NCBI RefSeq assembly: GCF_002532075.1
Contig: NZ_LYXE01000110.1
Span: forward strand, 161,199-225,198
Reading direction: 5' to 3'
Origin: Candidatus Chloroploca asiatica
Lineage (GTDB): Bacteria; Chloroflexota; Chloroflexia; Chloroflexales; Chloroflexaceae
DNA: 64,000 bases
Below are positions 61,553 through 64,000 of this stretch, piece after piece; the first letter of the stretch is position 1, and each line of letters opens with the position of its first letter. The notes beneath the pieces are model-generated. The model searched no databases. It saw only the letters and a list, made by a program, of their open reading frames with translations, and had not been told where the DNA came from. The position numbers and the translations under genes were made by a program.

Positions 61553-63544
61553 CTATCTCCCATGCGTATGGAACTGTGCCCCCACATCTGAAGATGCAAG
61601 CTCTGCCATCGTCTCGACAACAGCCCAGAGCAAGCACAGATAGGCCACAAGCACAATCCATGGTGGCAAGCCAAGCAACACGTCGAGTGGGCGTAGCAAC
61701 TGGAGCAAGCCCACTGAACCGAGGGCGAGCCAACCCGCCCGTGAGGTGCCGTTCAGGATGACCAGCGCGGTCGGCACCGCGAGAAAAATCAGATGATGAT
61801 ACCAGACAAGCCCGGGAGCGATAGTCATCACCAGTACCCCCAGCGCAAGCAGCAAGGTTGGTTCAGCACGGCGACGCATCACGATGAAAACGAGCCAGGC
61901 CGCGATCAAGGCTATTGCCACGAGCCTGCCAATCCAGCCAAACCCGGGGATGACCCGCTCGGCAAAGGCCCCCAGCGCATAGTTATAGGGATTAGCATCG
62001 GCCCCACCCAGCAACATTGGCGCAATGGTCGCAAAATCAACCCAGAGGTGCGCCGGAAACCAGATGAGCGCAAGTACGCCCAGGGCAACGGCCCCTACCG
62101 CAACGCGCACCAGACGCCCGATCTCACCGCGCACCAAGGGCACCGCCAGGAGCAACGCAGGCGACAGCTTCAGCACAATCGCCAGTGCCAGACCCAGGTC
62201 GCCGACCCATGCCAACTGCGGATAGCGATACCCGAGCAGAAAGAGCGCAATGCCAAGCAACACCACCGCATTGACCTGCCCGACGCTCAACGTCTCCCAG
62301 AGTGAACCAGAGACCGCCCAGAGCGCAACAAAGCTCGCCCCGATCCACGCCACCCGCTCTGCTTGACCAAAGGTACGCCAGAGTGCCAGCAGCGCGGCCA
62401 GGGCTGCCACTAGGCTCAATGTTCGCCAGAGCAGATCGTAGGTTGGGGGAGGCAAGAGCGCAAAGGGGAGAAAGACCGGCAGCGAGGCCGGCGGATAGAT
62501 ATACGAGACACCGATAACGAACGGCTCGTAGGGATTGCCGCCCGCGAGCGCATCGCGAGTTGCCGCTAGATAGATGCCCAGGTCTGACGTGAACTCGGGA
62601 TTGACGGTCGTGACGTTCCAGATGACGATGGGCAGCATCACCAGCACGATGAGTCCACCGGCAACGATGGGCAAGACCCGTTGTGCAGCCGCGTCCCCGC
62701 TGAACGTTGGTCGCTTGACCTTCTCACCAAAGCGGTAGCCTGGCTCACCAGCGTGCCATGAGCGTGCCGGCTGACGTATTGTGCTCGTGCGAGGCTTACG
62801 CTGCCCCAGCAGGCGCTCGTCGGCAAACAGCATTCGCCCAAGGAACCCAGTTAGGCTCAAGAGCGCAACGGCCATCACGGTGACAGCGGCTACCGGGGCC
62901 AGGGGTGTGATCAGCCACCCGCCATTGGCGTGCCACAAGAGCAGTGCGCCTGTACCGAGTGTTGCCGCGAGCGCAGCAGGAAGCGGCTTGACCAGCATCC
63001 GTCCAGCGAAAAAAAGGCCCGCGGTTGTCGCAAGGGCCGCTAGCCAGATCACCAACGCAGGCGACGCGCCCCCATCGAGGCGCACATCCGCAAACACAAG
63101 GCCCAGTTCACGTGGATCGTTCGCCGGTGAAAAAGGCGGTGTCGTCAGCCCCAACACGAGCGGTTCGCGGGGATCAGGGCCAAGCAAGAGATGGTACGTG
63201 CGCAACGCAGGCCCAACCGTAAATGCGGTAACCGGCGTCGTCGCAAGTTGTACGGGCACAAAGCGCTCGGGGAAGCCAGACGAAAGCTGCATCCGAAGAT
63301 GCACCTGCCCCCCAGGATTGGGGAGGATCAGGTTTAGGGTACTCTTTGTCCAGCGAAAGCGTTCATCGCGATCGGTAAACTGTTCAACGCTATGCAGACC
63401 CATTGTCTCGGTCAAAGCCTCGCTAGGGACATGAAGCGCACGTGGCTCACGATACACCAAGCCACACCAGAGCGTCGTCAAGACAAGGGCAACGAATAGC
63501 GCAACACCAGTCGTGCGCCAGGAAGTGAATGATTCGGCTTGCAT
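61553..63544 (-). CDS. GT87 family (DUF2029) mannosyltransferase-like membrane protein
   Basis: A 663-residue protein. The C-terminal 400 residues match the GT87 polyprenol-phosphate-mannose-dependent transferases, with DLGIYLAATRDALAGGNPYE and YIYPPASLP in the first outside loop, ETLSVGQVNAVVLLGIALF, and AIVLKLSPALLLAVPLV. The N-terminal 270 residues add a membrane-anchored beta-rich region and three helices not usual for the family. A TGGTATAAT lies six nt before the ATG (63551-63559, minus strand), so the message is probably leaderless. The large GT-C gene follows three bp downstream. Confidence 0.8.
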   Translation of the reverse strand: MQAESFTSWRTTGVALFVALVLTTLWCGLVYREPRALHVPSEALTETMGLHSVEQFTDRDERFRWTKSTLNLILPNPGGQVHLRMQLSSGFPERFVPVQLATTPVTAFTVGPALRTYHLLLGPDPREPLVLGLTTPPFSPANDPRELGLVFADVRLDGGASPALVIWLAALATTAGLFFAGRMLVKPLPAALAATLGTGALLLWHANGGWLITPLAPVAAVTVMAVALLSLTGFLGRMLFADERLLGQRKPRTSTIRQPARSWHAGEPGYRFGEKVKRPTFSGDAAAQRVLPIVAGGLIVLVMLPIVIWNVTTVNPEFTSDLGIYLAATRDALAGGNPYEPFVIGVSYIYPPASLPVFLPFALLPPPTYDLLWRTLSLVAALAALLALWRTFGQAERVAWIGASFVALWAVSGSLWETLSVGQVNAVVLLGIALFLLGYRYPQLAWVGDLGLALAIVLKLSPALLLAVPLVRGEIGRLVRVAVGAVALGVLALIWFPAHLWVDFATIAPMLLGGADANPYNYALGAFAERVIPGFGWIGRLVAIALIAAWLVFIVMRRRAEPTLLLALGVLVMTIAPGLVWYHHLIFLAVPTALVILNGTSRAGWLALGSVGLLQLLRPLDVLLGLPPWIVLVAYLCLLWAVVETMAELASSDVGAQFHTHGR

Positions 63545-63550
63545 CGCCCC

Positions 63551-63559
63551 ATTATACCA
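63551..63559 (-). promoter_or_regulatory. extended -10 giving a probable leaderless transcript
   Basis: TGG-TATAAT on the minus strand ends six nt before the start codon at 63544, the distance at which transcription would start at or beside the ATG. No ribosome binding site is present, consistent with leaderless translation. Confidence 0.55.
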
Positions 63560-63607
63560 AATCAGACGCCGGGTCTTTTGGCGCTGCTTATGCGTGAAAC
63601 CCTAGCT

Positions 63608-63654
63608 GTGGCAGGGGCACGCGGCAAGCACAGCTTGCCGCGTGCCCCTGCCAC
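63608..63654. repeat. perfect 22-bp palindrome
   Basis: Stem 63608-63629 with 63633-63654, loop ACA, arms rich in GGGGCACGCGGC. It lies upstream of the GT87 gene with no gene end next to it inside the window. Confidence 0.7.
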
Positions 63655-63683
63655 CAGGGCGATTGCATCATACGAAATCGGAT

Positions 63684-64000
63684 ACAACGGGGCACCCGCA
63701 AGGGGTGCCCCTACCGGGCCGAGGGCCGCATCCGGTGTACGGGCACCCCTTGCGGGTGCCCTTACGGGTGCCCCTACCGGGCCGGGGGCCGCATCCGGTG
63801 TACGGGCACCCCTTGCGGGTGCCCTTACGGGTGCCCTTGCGGGTGCCCCTACCGGGCCGGGGGCCGCATCCGGTGTACGGGCACCCCTTGCGGGTGCCCT
63901 TGCGGGTGCCCCTACCGGGCCGAGGGCCGCATCCGGTGTACGGGCACCCCTTGCGGGTGCCCTTGCGGGTGCCCCTACCGGGCCGAGGGCCGCATCCGGT
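63684..64000. repeat. 63-bp tandem repeat (VNTR) running off the window
   Basis: At least four full units. The marker GCCGCATCCGGTGTACGGG starts at 63725, 63788, 63863 and 63926, and its first half again at 63989, giving periods of 63, 75, 63 and 63. The 75-bp unit holds one extra copy of a 12-bp sub-repeat (GGGTGCCCTTGC type). Units also contain the GGGCACCCC/GGGGTGCCC palindrome. I see no gene in it. Confidence 0.85.

Noticed and set aside
63684..64000. CRISPR array
   Set aside because: Units are near-identical along their whole length with no unique spacers, and the period is a simple tandem 63 bp.

Overview
The window looks like a chromosome segment from a filamentous member of the Chloroflexota, probably Chloroflexales. 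The clues are moderately high GC, a menaquinone operon, C-type lipoproteins, several polytopic GT39/GT87-type glycosyltransferases, Uma2 and DUF4351 proteins, and large exported proteins whose last residues read LP-hydrophobic-hydrophobic-x-R. No photosynthesis, rRNA or tRNA gene was seen, so the lineage is an inference. I call 47 genes. Most intergenic gaps hold long, often perfect, inverted repeats.

Layout. 1-9.0 kb: O-antigen-ligase-like protein and flippase-like protein, a class II fumarase/aspartase, an HtrA-like lipoprotein protease, thiamine pyrophosphokinase, and an NrtR-like Nudix regulator with its own promoter/operator followed by a MATE exporter. 9.0-16.8 kb: UbiB-like kinase and diacylglycerol kinase, histidine phosphatase, a GT39-like membrane protein and two exported proteins. 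16.9-21.8 kb: aldehyde dehydrogenase, homoserine dehydrogenase, glutamine-dependent NAD synthetase. 22-25 kb: LolA-like lipoprotein, a LolD-type ATPase without a permease, and a PrdB/GrdB-like gene with an in-frame UGA. 25-33 kb: a 1019-residue exported protein, CaCA exchanger, GltD, SGNH hydrolase. 33-42 kb: TPR protein, XdhC, Pcm, Yip1-SbcD operon, cysteine desulfurase, ModA-ModB without ModC, and a DUF4351 nuclease-like gene. 43-51 kb: GT2 and a menaquinone cluster (Lpd-like flavoprotein, MenH, MenB, Uma2, MenA, MenE). 50.7-64 kb: MTHFR-like protein, LipA, a large secreted PKD/glycoside-hydrolase-like protein, a second aldehyde dehydrogenase, a GT87-GT39-like operon, and a 63-bp tandem repeat running off the right edge.

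The most notable item is the gene at 24122-24946. A UGA lies in frame where relatives of the glycine/proline reductase B family have a redox cysteine. It is followed by a Cys three residues on (U-G-L-C) and by a hairpin 18 nt downstream with the geometry of a bacterial SECIS element. I read it as a probable selenoprotein outside the usual Stickland operon context.

Other items worth pursuing: a shared C-terminal motif on three exported proteins; a family of composite hairpin repeats, several of which contain the stop codon of the preceding gene; a LexA-type palindrome in the sbcD-side divergent region; and a 10-bp tandem operator-like array.
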